Assembly: GCA_013398295.1 (NCBI GenBank)
Contig: VZSF01003482.1
Location: 429,809 to 493,808 of the forward strand
Source of the DNA: Chionis minor
Taxonomy: Eukaryota; Chordata; Aves; Charadriiformes; Chionididae
Reading direction: 5' to 3'
Length of the DNA stretch: 64,000 nt
The translations under genes were made by a program, and so were the position numbers. Of this stretch, positions 49,650 to 62,148 are shown piece after piece. The notes under the pieces were generated by a model. The model made no database searches and was not told the DNA's origin. It worked only from the letters and a program-made list of their open reading frames with translations. Numbering within the stretch: the first letter of the stretch is position 1; every line of letters begins with the position of its first letter.

Positions 49650-50649
49650 ATCCAGTTTAAAGCTCTTTCAATGAATCCTGCCAACTCCTGTGCAAAGATC
49701 CTTTTCCCCCTTTGAGACAGGTGTACCCCATCTGTCACTAGTAGGCCCCACGTCACGTAGACCGACCCGTGATCAAAAAACCCAGAATTCTGCAGGTGAC
49801 ACCAGGCTCAGAGCCAGGTATTTATCTGCTGGGTCTCCCTGTTTCTTCCCTTATCATTCGCTGCAGCTGGAAGGACAGAGCAGAACACTACTTGTGCTGC
49901 TGATGCCTTAACCCCTTATCCCAAGGCCCTGATGTCTCCTTTGATTGACCTTGGACTTAACTGTTCCAACTTCATTGCTGCCTGGATGCAGCTAATCTGC
50001 TATGTCTTAAATCAAAATTATTTGCAATCTTACACAGACACCAAGGAAAGAAACTAGCTCCATAACATTTAGAAAGGTCATTATTTTTCCTCCTGATTAA
50101 AAATCCTAATAAAATTATAGCATCTATGTTTTCCATCAAGGAAGTAGTTGAATTACTTACTTTATATAAATATATTCCATGCTAGTTCAATAAATTAGAA
50201 AGAACAGGAATAACATAGTTAAAATGCAATTCAGAGGAAACTCCGGGCAGATGGCTATTTATATGAGAAAGCATAGAATATATGAGCCTTAGAAATTATT
50301 CACAGCTAACAAACAAAATTTATGGGATCAAATTGTTTCAGAAATTAAGTGAGAGCTGCTGGCACGATGATTGAATTTCTCTTCTCTGAGCTGACATAAA
50401 AATTAATTTAAAATCTCCTAATGAATCTCTGGTCAAAACCACCTTAAAAAGGAATCAGTGATACACTACGCAGTGACCACTGCCAGCATTCATTGTCCTG
50501 CCGCAGTTCCCACATTCCAAGGCAGAAAATGCAAGAATTTTTTTGATTAATTTTTTATTTTATTTTACTTTTTTCATTTTGTGGTTGGCATTCCATCTTC
50601 TGTGTGAGTTAATTTAATGAAAGTAAGTAAATTTTTTTTTTTTTTGCCT
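49442..50649. repeat. First copy of 1.2-kb direct duplication (probably assembly artefact)
   Basis: Spans part of CR1-C and 650 bp of unique flank, ending in T14-gcct immediately before a single N at 50650. The same sequence resumes at 50651 and runs to 51859. I find no difference except T14 versus T15. Confidence 0.95.
49650..49990 (-). pseudogene. CR1 ORF1 remnant: C-terminal part of esterase-like domain
   Basis: Minus strand shows a VIK-like block with RHQGLG, CPSS, then DHGSVYVTWGLLVTDGVHLS and QRGKRIFAQELAGFIERALN split across frames, the end of the CR1 ORF1 esterase-like domain, followed by the ORF1-ORF2 junction. It aligns with the ORF1 segment in CR1-B (both contain caaggccctga). Stops throughout. 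Confidence 0.65.
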
Positions 50650-50650
50650 N
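50650..50650. other. Single N at probable contig junction
   Basis: One unresolved base exactly between the two copies of a 1.2-kb perfect repeat, next to a homopolymer T run. Confidence 0.9.
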
Positions 50651-51859
50651 GGGACTGGGCCAAAGCTTCTAGCTCCTCTTGTTTATTCCTCATGCTGCAC
50701 ACATTAGTGTAAAGGCATTTCAAACATGCTCCAGTGTACTCAGTGTATTTTGGAGCAGACTGAAGGACCTCACTAGTACACTGTCCTTCAAACATTGGCC
50801 CCATGCTGCCCCCATGCTTATCTCTAGTGAGCCTGGTTTTACCCCTTCCCCGCTTCAAATCCAGTTTAAAGCTCTTTCAATGAATCCTGCCAACTCCTGT
50901 GCAAAGATCCTTTTCCCCCTTTGAGACAGGTGTACCCCATCTGTCACTAGTAGGCCCCACGTCACGTAGACCGACCCGTGATCAAAAAACCCAGAATTCT
51001 GCAGGTGACACCAGGCTCAGAGCCAGGTATTTATCTGCTGGGTCTCCCTGTTTCTTCCCTTATCATTCGCTGCAGCTGGAAGGACAGAGCAGAACACTAC
51101 TTGTGCTGCTGATGCCTTAACCCCTTATCCCAAGGCCCTGATGTCTCCTTTGATTGACCTTGGACTTAACTGTTCCAACTTCATTGCTGCCTGGATGCAG
51201 CTAATCTGCTATGTCTTAAATCAAAATTATTTGCAATCTTACACAGACACCAAGGAAAGAAACTAGCTCCATAACATTTAGAAAGGTCATTATTTTTCCT
51301 CCTGATTAAAAATCCTAATAAAATTATAGCATCTATGTTTTCCATCAAGGAAGTAGTTGAATTACTTACTTTATATAAATATATTCCATGCTAGTTCAAT
51401 AAATTAGAAAGAACAGGAATAACATAGTTAAAATGCAATTCAGAGGAAACTCCGGGCAGATGGCTATTTATATGAGAAAGCATAGAATATATGAGCCTTA
51501 GAAATTATTCACAGCTAACAAACAAAATTTATGGGATCAAATTGTTTCAGAAATTAAGTGAGAGCTGCTGGCACGATGATTGAATTTCTCTTCTCTGAGC
51601 TGACATAAAAATTAATTTAAAATCTCCTAATGAATCTCTGGTCAAAACCACCTTAAAAAGGAATCAGTGATACACTACGCAGTGACCACTGCCAGCATTC
51701 ATTGTCCTGCCGCAGTTCCCACATTCCAAGGCAGAAAATGCAAGAATTTTTTTGATTAATTTTTTATTTTATTTTACTTTTTTCATTTTGTGGTTGGCAT
51801 TCCATCTTCTGTGTGAGTTAATTTAATGAAAGTAAGTAAATTTTTTTTTTTTTTTGCCT
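50651..51859. repeat. Second copy of 1.2-kb direct duplication
   Basis: Repeats 49442-50649, including the CR1-C endonuclease and ORF1 piece (50651-51200, minus) and 650 bp of non-repeat flank, then continues as unique sequence (ctttagaaaactggc). It probably should be counted once. Confidence 0.95.
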
Positions 51860-54800
51860 CTTTAGAAAACTGGCGATAGTGAAGTAACAGTATGCACCCC
51901 TGTCAGAAGAGCTTTCTGTCAGGTGTATCAGAAGGTGTGATCTGTGTGTGACAGCAAGCTGTTTCTTGAGCTGGTCCAAAATCTTCCTTTGCTGCCACTC
52001 CTTTATGCAACGTCTGGATCTACTACTACTATACTGATAAAATGTTCCTAATTTGGATGTTTTCTTGAAGTACAGTAGGGTTTGGCATACCCATAATCTT
52101 TCTTTCTCATGTCGCTATATTTTTTCCTTCCAAAATAAGAGAGGCAAGAAACCCTCCTCCCAGGTAGCTACTGTTCTTGCTTCCTGTGCCCGAACAAAAG
52201 TAATGATGTAATCCTCATTATTCCATACACACTATCAAGACTTTATTAAATTTAATCTAATGCTAAAATTGCTGTTGCAGAAAGGAAGCTGCTCCAATCA
52301 TAAAAGGCAGCATCTCCAGAACTGCTGTTCTATTGCTCCATGTCCCCTCTCTAAGCCCTTTCCTTCTTCATAAATAGACTGTCTACAAAATCTTAGTCTT
52401 CAACAGTCTTCTGTTCAAAGATGAGAAATACCTAAAAAGGAAGAATTTTATCTACTTCTTCAGTGCAGCATTCTATAAAATTTGTGAAGTGTGAGGTGTA
52501 TGAAATTATGCAAAGCACATAATCCATCATGAAAGTAAAACAAGGGCTAAAATGGCTTTGCCATTTTGAAGCATGTCACAGGACTAACCATTTAGTCCTG
52601 CAGAGAAACCATTTGGTTTGTTTGGAAAAGAGTAACTTCTTATTCCATTTACAATTGTCCTAAACCACATTTTTCTTTGCTTTCCTTTCTGTTCGGAAAT
52701 GAAGACTGGAAGGAGAAAAATTGTTTCTGCTTTCCCACCATTGTTGTATCAGCTAAGCCTGGACACAGAAAAAAACCAAAAAACACCAAAATTTTTTTAC
52801 AATCTTCAGAAATTATCTGTGAAAATACTTTTTTAATGTGTGTGTTGTATCTGCACACACAGATCAGGTATTTACGTGTATGCAGGCTGTTATGATTTAA
52901 ATTGATAATTCTCATCTACTTGAGTGGAAAATTATAATAATTAAGTGCAGAAGTTAAAGACAGAATTGTGAACGGGATGGGGGTTTAGATTTCTTTTTTA
53001 AATAACTTTTTAACATAGGCTCCTTGTAAGCGTCTTCCCTTACTCATACACAGACTTTAGGAGTTTTTTCTATATTTGCCAGTGTTTGCTTTATTTAAAT
53101 GAGTTGGTACCTAGATTTTCTGATGGAGAAAATGCACAATGTAAACCAAGACACCGAAGTCATTTTGATCGTGCAAAGCCTTCAAAAATTTTGTGACACT
53201 TAACTGACTCCCCATTTTGTGCCTAATTAGCGATCAACTACTTCTATTAAGTAACAAAACTCACGCAATTTCATAAACATGTAGTGTCTGCAATGAACTG
53301 ACCTGGACTGTTTTCTGGTAGATAATCTATACAAATAAGTGTGTGGAAGCCATTGCTCTCCTCCAACGTAGGAGAGCAAACTTGGCTAAGGTACAGGCCT
53401 ATGATATCAGGCTTTTTACATGCCTATGTGGATCATAAGAGGTATTCTATCCTACAGAGATACATTATTGTTCTAAATCTTCAAAGTATACGGAAATCAA
53501 AGAATGGAGCCCATTTTCGCTAAATTTAACAGTAAGGAGCCTTATCTCATTTTGTCGTGTCTGATCAGCTCTCCCACCCCCAGCCTTCCATAAGCATTTC
53601 CTATTACAGATTCTACCTGTTGAAATCTTTCGGATGCAGAAACAATGACTTTATTTCAGCTACCCTATTTATTTCTGTTGTAAGTTCACCCCTTGTACTG
53701 TTTATCTCAGGAAGAGGAAAAGATCAGGCATGTAAGACTTCAGCTTCACTTTCAAAAAAGAAGTGGATTATTCACTGACTCTCAAAAACCAATATGGACA
53801 GTGTGGATATTAGTGAGGCCATGAAAAGCTAGACTTAAACAGTAGAATATGAAGCACTGCATAAACCCATATTCTGTGTCCCTTTTTCCGACTGTGAAAT
53901 GAGTGACACCAAGCATGCAAGCCAGCATAGGCAGGGCACAGGAACAATCACAAAACCATAGATGAAATGCAAAGAGTAAATATATTGTTACCTTGCTAAA
54001 CTGCGCATCCCCAAAGTACCACCTGAGCAGCGGCACACAAGCGGGAAGCTCGGACCATGCTAAAGGACCACCAAACCTGCTGTTTTCACATGTTCATCAG
54101 GGAATCACACAGGCGTAGTTTACCACTGTGCTCTGATCTTTCCCACAGCAGGGCAGGAATCTCAAGCGTGTTCGATAGGGTGTGTCTACGCCTATCATAG
54201 ACCTGTGTTATCTAAACAATGATGCTCCACTTGCCAAATACACAAGGCTAAACAAACTTAGTATGATATATACATTTTTGAACACACCAGCTGCAGGTTA
54301 CTTGAGCATATTTATAATCCTCCCCACCAATCACCTGTTATTTTCCCACACCAAGAGGTGGTCAAATGAAGGGCGCTCTAATATGACCAAATTAATTGCA
54401 TCTGAACTTCACCGCTAGTCTCTGAAAGTGGTTCGTGTAATTATTAAATGACATTTGCTTTTGGACAAAGGAAAATGGTGAAAGCAGGATTCTTTTCCTA
54501 TTGAAACTTATCAAAGCACTTGTATAGCAGTCACTAACCTTTCTAGATAACCAAAAATGACTCCCAAGTTGTAGAAGTTATGTTGAAATACTGAAAGCAT
54601 TAACAGATTCTTGCCTGTTAGGTATTTAAGTTTCTGCTAACATGATAGTGTGCTTCAATTCCACTAAGCCCTGTCATGAAATGTCAAAAGATGCTAGGCC
54701 AGAGCAGTCGCAAAATGCCATCATCACAAACTAGACATGTACTTGGGAATCAACTTTTAAAATTCAGATAACGAGAACTGGAAAAAAACCAAAGTTAACC

Positions 54801-57650
54801 TCTCAGAGAATCCACACATTTGTGAAATTTGCATTCTCTTCACTGAACATGCTGATCTCATCTGGCCCTGTGTTGTGTAGGGGACTTGATTAGATGTCTT
54901 TCAGAGGCCCACCCCAAATTACACAATTCTGTTCTTCTAATTTCTGTCCTGTATAAGTCCAAGTAAATATGTCCATCAAAGACATCACTTTTTCCACTTA
55001 CACATTTACTATGTGGTAGCTGTGGAAGTAAGATATAGGTGCTCACAGCTTTATGTAATAGAATACATATTCTATTACACACAACTTTCCTTATTGTACC
55101 TTTAATTTGGTGATATAGCAAGCCTACAGGAACAGACTCTGAAGGACTGAAGACTTTTGATAATATAAAATGGCAGTTCTTCATGCTTTTTTTTAATTAT
55201 AGAATGTTTGGGTCAATATTATTTTCCATTTTGACTTTCAAAACACATTATCTCCCTCCCCATCACCCTTGCATAGAATTTGATACAAGGTGGATTTTAA
55301 GGGTCTTTATTTCCTGTATCCCAAACAGAAATGGATTTATTCTCATCAATGGGTGGAGAAGGAAAGCAATGATGCTGCCCTAAAGCACTTGACTTTGCTC
55401 TCCACCATCCATTCTTGGATCACCCATGACTCGGCCTCAGGCAGATCATAGATTCTAGTTGCAGTTCTCAAAATTAAGTTTGTGTAACTTCTACAGAATG
55501 ATGATCCTTGGGTCATAGAACAGTAGGCAGGACCGGACGCAAAAGATCATTGAAACCAGGATGGGAAACATTGCAAGGACTTTCTTTCATCTTATGCTTC
55601 CCCCCCCCCTTCAAGATGTATGAGCTGTATTTCAGAACCATCTTCACCCCTTTTCTCCTACTATGCCCATCTCTCTCCAACACCATGTCCACACCCTTTC
55701 CCCTTCTCACCCAACAAACCCAAACTCAGTTCCCCTGCTTAGTCCCCCTGATCCCAACCAGTGAGCACTGGTTGTTGATGATCAACAATGACCAGCCTGG
55801 TTGGTACAACTTGAACATAATAGCATCTGTTGAGCCTTTACCCCTAATTACAATGATACCACTTGCAGTGTACTCAAAGCCAAAGAAAAAATTGCAATTT
55901 CTAATATGTGGGGAGACATCAACATTGTGGTCCTTGACCTCTTCTGCTCTGATGAGAGAAAACTAGCTGAATCTGTTCAAGACTTCAGCAACTCAGCTGA
56001 TCTTCCAGTGTTACATCTATATACACACCCTTCCTCCAGCTGGAAAGAGAACACTTTACAAGTATAAAAACAGGCTTTAAGTTTGGCAACCAGCAGTAAC
56101 CCAGCTGGTTTGCATGCCAAACACTATAAATTTCCAAGAGTTCATAGACTGAGATCAGAAATCCTTCCTAATAAATACAGTTCTTAGCTTTGAATTTCAA
56201 TGTGCTGAGGCACACTTTGATTTATTTTTGCTAACAGAAACTACACACAGTGTTGAAAGGAATTGTTTAAAAACAGTATCAGAGATGGAAAAGAAAACCG
56301 AAGAGAAACTGCTGCTGGAATGAGAACATGGTTTAGATGGTCTGATCTCCAGCCAGTTACAGTACTTTTCAGACCAGCCATACCAATTGCAGAGCTATTG
56401 CAGAAAGCCAAATAAAATCAAGTAGTAGGCACATACAAAGGAACACTGATACTGTCAGAAAGTAAAGCTGATACGCGTAACAGGTCCCCTCATTCCTTGC
56501 TGCTACTGATGCATAGTAGCTTGAGAATACACTGCCAAATTCGTACTATCATCTGGGTAGAGAAGATTAAGGTTCCCCACAGCTGCATTCCACTCCAAAT
56601 ATATACTAAAACACTACTGAAAACAAGAGCAAATATTTCTGAAATAGAAAGGCCACATTCTGGCTCACTACGCCTACAAATATGATGGATTATTCAGTTG
56701 AGTTTAAAAAGGCTTGGCTGGATTTATGCCACTGCTCTACCTCCCGCTTCTGCACAGTCTTCTCAGGAAAGGACTTTTTGTTTTATACTCAGTTTCAGGG
56801 TGGATATAGAACCCACCATGCCTTACCTCCCTCCCTCAGCTACACATAAGCCTATGCTTTAAACAGCAAAGAATACAGCCAAGGTGACTAATTTACAGCA
56901 AGCTTTCAAACCCTCACACAAATTTTGGAAATCAAGGACAGAAATTGCCTGTTCTCTGTTTACAATTGTGACTGAAAATCAAGATGAATAGCCAGTCAAG
57001 ACAATGTGAATCACGTACTAACTTTCTGAGAGATTTTAGAGGTTTTTCTAAGTTGGATTCTGGTATTACAAAATATAGATCATAACAGAGTGGAAATAGA
57101 AATTTATAGTTCTGGGATATTTCCTAGACGTCTACTCTTTTTTTTTTTTTTTTTTTTTTGTTCCCTGTTTTAAAAAAGATGTACTTTTAGGTTGCTATTA
57201 GGTTGCTATTTTCAAGTTTCAAGCAAATACCAAAAATTCCAATACCACAGCATGTTACAAAGCCAAACTCAACAAAATCATGCAACACGGTGATTTATTT
57301 GAACATTTCCAAAACCTCTGACTTCTATGATTTCAGGTTGTTTTCTTACAGTGCATTAGTATGATATTTGAAAAACCATTCCATAAAACATATTGTATCT
57401 AGCTTCTTCATACTAGTGTTCTTTCTGCCTTTCTGCTGGCTTTTTTCTACTGCCTGATAATATGCAGGTGATATTTACATGCTACCCAAGACATTCACAG
57501 AAAACTGGGACTTTAAGCTCTTTTTTAGTAATAGAAAAATATTCCTGACCTTGATGCATACAAAAGCAGCACACTTCTTTGGAAATACACATCTTCTGGG
57601 CAGTTTCAACGGCAGAATTACTCTAAATAGTGTAGAGTAAGTTACTTAGA
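51860..57650. other. 5.8 kb of repeat-poor AT-rich DNA
   Basis: No exon, RNA or interspersed repeat recognised. It holds a perfect inverted repeat (55054-55064 with 55069-55079), a C9 run near 55602, a T run near 57139-57160, and a 152-codon + frame (55508-55966) without recognisable domains. Confidence 0.5.
55054..55079. repeat. Perfect 11-bp inverted repeat, 4-bp loop
   Basis: Arms tgtaatagaat and attctattaca around a 4-base loop. It could form a small hairpin; no T-run or partner sequence suggests a function. Confidence 0.85.
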
Positions 57651-57700
57651 GAATCATTTACATTGGAAAAGATACTTCAGATCATTGAGTCCAATCATTG
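57651..57700 (-). mobile_element. Very short CR1 3' end, inverted relative to next CR1
   Basis: gaatcatttacattggaaaa then atcattgagtccaatcattg resembles the reverse complement of a CR1 3' UTR. It abuts the + CR1 at about 57700. Confidence 0.55.
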
Positions 57701-58494
57701 CATAAGATTCAACCAGGCCAAGTGCCGGGTCCTGCCCTTCAGTCACAACAACCCCAGGCAACACCACAGGCTTGGGGAGTGGCTGGAAAGCTGCCTGGCA
57801 GAAAAGGATCTGGGGGTTCTGGTGGACAGCCGGCTGAACGTGAGCCAGCAGTGTGCGCAGGTGGCCAAGAAGGCCAATGGCATCTTGGCCTGTATCAGGA
57901 ATAGTGTGGCCAGCAGGAGCAGGGAAGTGATTATGCCCCTGTACTCAGCACTGGTGAGGCCACAGCTCGAGTGCTGTGTTCAGTTTTGGGCACTACGGTA
58001 TAGGAGGGACATTGAGGTGCTGTAGCGTGTCCAGAGAAGGGCAATGAAGCTGGGGAGGGGTCTGGAAAACATGGAAACATGGAAAACGACTGAGGGAATT
58101 AGGATTGTTTAGTCTGTAGAAGAGAAGGTTGAGGGAAGATCTGATTGCTCTCTACAACTACCTGAGAGGAGGTTGTAGTGAGATGGGCGCTGGTCTCTTC
58201 TCTCAAGTAACTAGTGACAGAGCAAAAGGAAATGGGTTCAAGTTGCACCAGGGGAGGTTTAGACTGGATGTTAGGAAAAAAAATTTTTCACTGAAAGAAT
58301 TATCAAACATTGGAACAGGCTGCCCAGGGAGGTGGTTGAGTCACCACCCCTAAATGTGTTTAAAAGCTGTGTAGACGTGGTGCTTAGAGACATGGTTTAG
58401 TGGTGGACCTGGTAGAGTAGGGTCAACAGTGGGACTAGATGATCTTAAAGGTCTCTTCCAACCTAAATGATTCTATGATTCTATGATCCTATGA
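57700..58494 (+). mobile_element. CR1 LINE copy, 3' 0.8 kb
   Basis: 5'-truncated in the RT C-terminal region. 57663-58025 is open with [59 protein letters not shown] and [17 protein letters not shown]; then a stop and frameshifts; then [20 protein letters not shown]. It ends gattctatgattctatgatcctatgatt, with at least three octamer units. Same subtype as 32958-33395. Confidence 0.9.
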
Positions 58495-59896
58495 TTAGAC
58501 CTAAAAACACTTCCAGTCTACATGTCCACTGCGTCTTCTGAACACATCTTGGTTCTTTTTCAGGGCAGCACCTGTCCCACTTGCAATTATACAACAGACA
58601 TCAGCACTTTTATTAAGTAAACCGGTAACTACTAGCATACTAGTCACTATGACAGGCACAAACCTGAGAAGGATATTTCTATTTTTATGCCTTTGTACCT
58701 GTTTGTAAGAACTTAAAAGACCCCAATTGTTTTGAGCTGGAAGAGCTTAAGCTGCTCATAAAATCAGAAGTCAGATGCTGCTTACTTACTTGCAGCAACT
58801 TAGGGTGAGCCAGGAGTTAACTGGGTTAACACATAAGATTATGGCAACATAATCTTCCCAATCCTTGAAAGAACTTTAAAGTTACTTTACACTTGGGAAG
58901 GAATATGAAGGGGACTTCTCTTAAGCAACAGATCTATCCTCAGATACACCCAGAACGCGCTTCAAAGCAAGCACTTCTTGCCTAGCTCTTGTACTCTTTC
59001 TTTCTGTTTCAAAATAGATTAAATCCTTCCCCCTCCCCCCCCACCACCTGCAACCAAACAGGCCTGTATGTTGAGGCTTTTGCTGTTGGCTTTTTCTTTC
59101 CCAGCAGCCTGATCACAGAGAGATGAAAAAATTAAAAATGCATAGAATTATTTCATACTTTAGGGATTTTACCAAAATGTATTTAATACATCTCAGCTCA
59201 GGTAATTGAAGACTCATGGGAGAATTTTAAAACACAATAACAAATCAGCCAATACACTTGCTACTATTTAACCAAAAATAACAATAGTTCAATCTGCAAG
59301 CGCTTACTGAGTACACTGTATGAAATGCATAATTCATTCAGTTATCTGTGCAGTTGGAGTTTAAAGTAGATCATTATTGCCCTGCTTTACAAAACAGTTT
59401 TAAGCAAAGCCATAAAACAGGTAAATTGTTCAGTAACCTGCTCAGGCAAAGGCAGTGCTGAGACAGTATCTTGTATCTCGTCTTCCAGTACAATGCCTTT
59501 ATACACTCAAAAGCAGCCAAAGAAAAAGCGTTTTCTTTGCCTTGGCTGTGAATAATGTCTTTAAAACAAGTTAATTGTCTGTGAAATCTTTATCTGCCAC
59601 AGGATGGAGAGTCAACACTATAAAGACCCTTTCATTTTTTATCCCATGTTTGAAAGGACCCGCTGCACAACTCCTGGAAAAGTGTATCACCATCTTGCCC
59701 CCTAACACCTTTCCTCTACCCCCTTTCTACTATTGATGAGAAAAACCCCACTTACTCAAAAAACAACCCTAAAACTTTTGTTTAGCCAGATGCATTGTTT
59801 TGTGCTGATAGTCTTCATACTTGCACTTATCCCTTCTGTTTCTCTCAGTCACAATATTTTAATTTATATTATCAGCTCTGTGGGCAGAAACAATAA
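58495..59896. other. AT-rich DNA, no gene seen
   Basis: Nothing recognised apart from a C-rich run near 59030-59042. Confidence 0.5.
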
Positions 59897-60090
59897 AATC
59901 ATAGAATCATAAGTCATATGAGAAGGGACATCAGGAGGTCTTTAGTTCAATCTCCTGCTCAAAATTGATTCAGCTCTGAGCTCTGATCAGGCTGCAGGCT
60001 TTGTCCAGTCTGGCCTCAAAAAACTCCATTAATAGAAACTGGCCAATCTCTGGTTAACCTGTCCCACTGCTTCATTGTTCTAATGGTGAT
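59897..60090 (-). mobile_element. CR1-like 3' fragment
   Basis: aatcatagaatcataagtc, then agaagggacatcaggaggtc and ggctttgtccagtctggcct: an old, diverged CR1 subtype in reverse orientation, ending near 60090 where a + CR1 begins. Confidence 0.65.
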
Positions 60091-60098
60091 CTCTGAAA

Positions 60099-60372
60099 GG
60101 GGCCAAGGTGTAATGGCTTCAAGCTGGAAGAGGGGAGATTTAGATTAGAATCTCAGGAAGAAATTTTTCACCTCGAGGGTGGTGAGGCACTGGAACAGGA
60201 GGTTGCCCAGGGAAGTGGTGGATGCCCCGTCCCTGGAAGTGTTCAAGGCCAGGCTGGATGGGGCTTTGAGCAACCTGCTCTAGTGAGAGGTGTCCTTGCC
60301 CATGGCAGGGGGGCTGGAACTCAATGATCTTTAAAGTTGCTTCCAACTGAAACCATTGTACGATTCTGTGAT
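60099..60372 (+). mobile_element. CR1 LINE 3' fragment
   Basis: ggggccaaggtgtaatggct, ggtggtgaggcactggaaca, gaagtggtggatgccccgtc, gccaggctggatggggcttt, ending cgattctgtgat: the end of ORF2 plus 3' UTR. Directly follows the inverted fragment. Confidence 0.88.
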
Positions 60373-61872
60373 ATTACTTCCTCTCTCTGTTAGTTTTATT
60401 TCCTGATGTAAGTTATGGCCTAGTTAGTTGGAAGAATCTTCTTATCCTTAGGCTCTGTCATTCCTTGAGATACAGCAAGTTAATGTACTGTCCTACGGGC
60501 TTTTATTTTGACAATTTATCTGATGCCTGCTGCCTCCAGGGGTGGGAAAAAGAAAGAAAAAACAAAAAACAACCCCAAACTAGAAAACATTAACACCCCA
60601 GCCCCAAATATCAACAACAAAAAAGGCACCCTTCACTCAATAAGATATCCTTCTTTTGACAATCAAATCTATCCTTAGTAAGTGATAGATCACCATCTGT
60701 CTAACTAAATTCCCATCTGAAAAAGTAGTAACTAAACAATTTTTTTGCCATTTAATTGAAAAGCAACCTGCTTTCTGCCTCTAGTGGTTTTTGCTACTGT
60801 GTAAGTTTGTGTTTCTGTGTTTCCAGTGTCATAAAAACTGGAGAAAAGAGGACTTTTTGCTATAAGCCAGTCATGACAATTAATAGCCTCCACCATAAAC
60901 ATCTGAATTTTATTTTATGGTTCAAAATTGTAATGACTTCAAGATTTAAACCCAATTCTGAATAGCTTATTATAAAATCAGAGAAAATTTCATATAATCA
61001 GAAATAAAAAGTCTTTCACAACAGGTCTGGATACCTCCTTAATCACATCGGCGTAATCAGAAAGCCATGAAAGTTTGGCTAAGACATCAAGGCAACACAT
61101 AGTTCTCAACACACAAGCAACACCTTCCTTCTCTTCTAAAAAGATATACATATATAAAATATATGCAATTACATATTTAGGGTTTTTTTCCAGCTGTGTA
61201 TTTTGCAAGACTGAAGCCTCTGGGTTTGAGAGTGAGCATCTGTCTGCAGCTCTTCAACAGCCTTTAGCTTGCCTCATCACCAGCAGTGTTAGTGCACATT
61301 ATTCATATAATCACAAATACAATATTCTGCCACTGAAATCCGTCACCAAAGGTAGACTCAGGGGTGACTTTTTGCAAGAAGAATGACATGTTCTTACTAA
61401 AAAAAGTTTAAAAGTTATGCAATTATTGTTTTTTTAGAAAAGCCACCTTTCTTATCTTTTAGAAGAGATAAAGTATTTGTCTTCAATAAACATGGAAAGG
61501 TGGTTTCAACCATTTATCTGGAGAGTCTATCATTTTCTACTTCTAAAATTGCTTTTAGAAGTTTCCTTTTTCACCTCATTGTAACCATGAAGAGGTTAGC
61601 ATACACACATATTTTCTGAAATTACACTTTAAAAGTCTAAGCCAAAGTTTTTGCAGAGTCTTAATGGAATTGTTATTCTCCCTACTGTTTCTTACTTACA
61701 CTAGATCACTGTGTCTTGGAACAGTTTATGTGTTGTGCTTTTTTTATATAAAAAAAAAGACCAAATTTTTGTGTTCACATGCCCCGCTAATTTAATTTAC
61801 AATTTATCATGTTTTAATGTGAAGAAGGTACAGAAGCTGTCATCTCAATACGACTCCTGCAGTTCAATGCAC
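60373..61872. other. AT-rich DNA, no gene seen
   Basis: Nothing recognised. Confidence 0.5.
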
Positions 61873-62148
61873 ACAGAATCATAGAACAGTTTAGGTTGGA
61901 AGGGACCTTAAAGATCATCCAGTTCCAGCCCCCCTGCCATGGGCAGGGACACCTCCTATTACACCAGACTGCTCAAAGCCTCATCCAACCTGGCCTTGAA
62001 CACTTCCAGGGATGGGGCCTCCACAACTTCCCTGGACAACCTGTTCCAGTGCTCCACTACCCTCATGGTGAAAAATTTCTTCCTACTATCTATTCTAAAT
62101 CTGTTCCACTTTAAAACCATTACCCCTCATCCTATCACTCCATGCCCT
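61873..62148 (-). mobile_element. CR1 LINE 3' fragment
   Basis: acagaatcatagaacagttt, ggttggaagggaccttaaag, cagggatggggcctccacaa, to ccatgccc at 62148: 3' UTR and the last part of ORF2, similar in subtype to CR1-A. Confidence 0.9.

Larger units (their letters stand above)
47662..49990 (-). mobile_element. CR1 LINE copy CR1-C: ORF1 end, endonuclease, RT tail
   Basis: 3' end at 47662 (agtcacagaatggtagggg). Going right: RT C-terminal region (to about 48493), linker, endonuclease (to about 49600), then the 3' part of ORF1 (49600-49990). An internal deletion removes the RT palm. Similarity to CR1-D in the endonuclease region shows the two are related copies. The ORF1-side 550 bp is repeated at 50651-51200 by an apparent assembly duplication. 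Confidence 0.87.

Noticed and set aside
55514..55560. CR1-like phrase near tcatagaacagtaggcaggac
   Set aside because: Only a weak resemblance over about 40 bp; not continued.
55508..55966. 152-codon + frame
   Set aside because: No recognisable domain, Pro/Thr-rich low-complexity middle, no repeat or exon context. Probably chance.
57651..58494. Twin priming as the cause of the inverted CR1 pair
   Set aside because: Twin priming inverts the 5' part of a copy. Here the inverted part is a 3' end.
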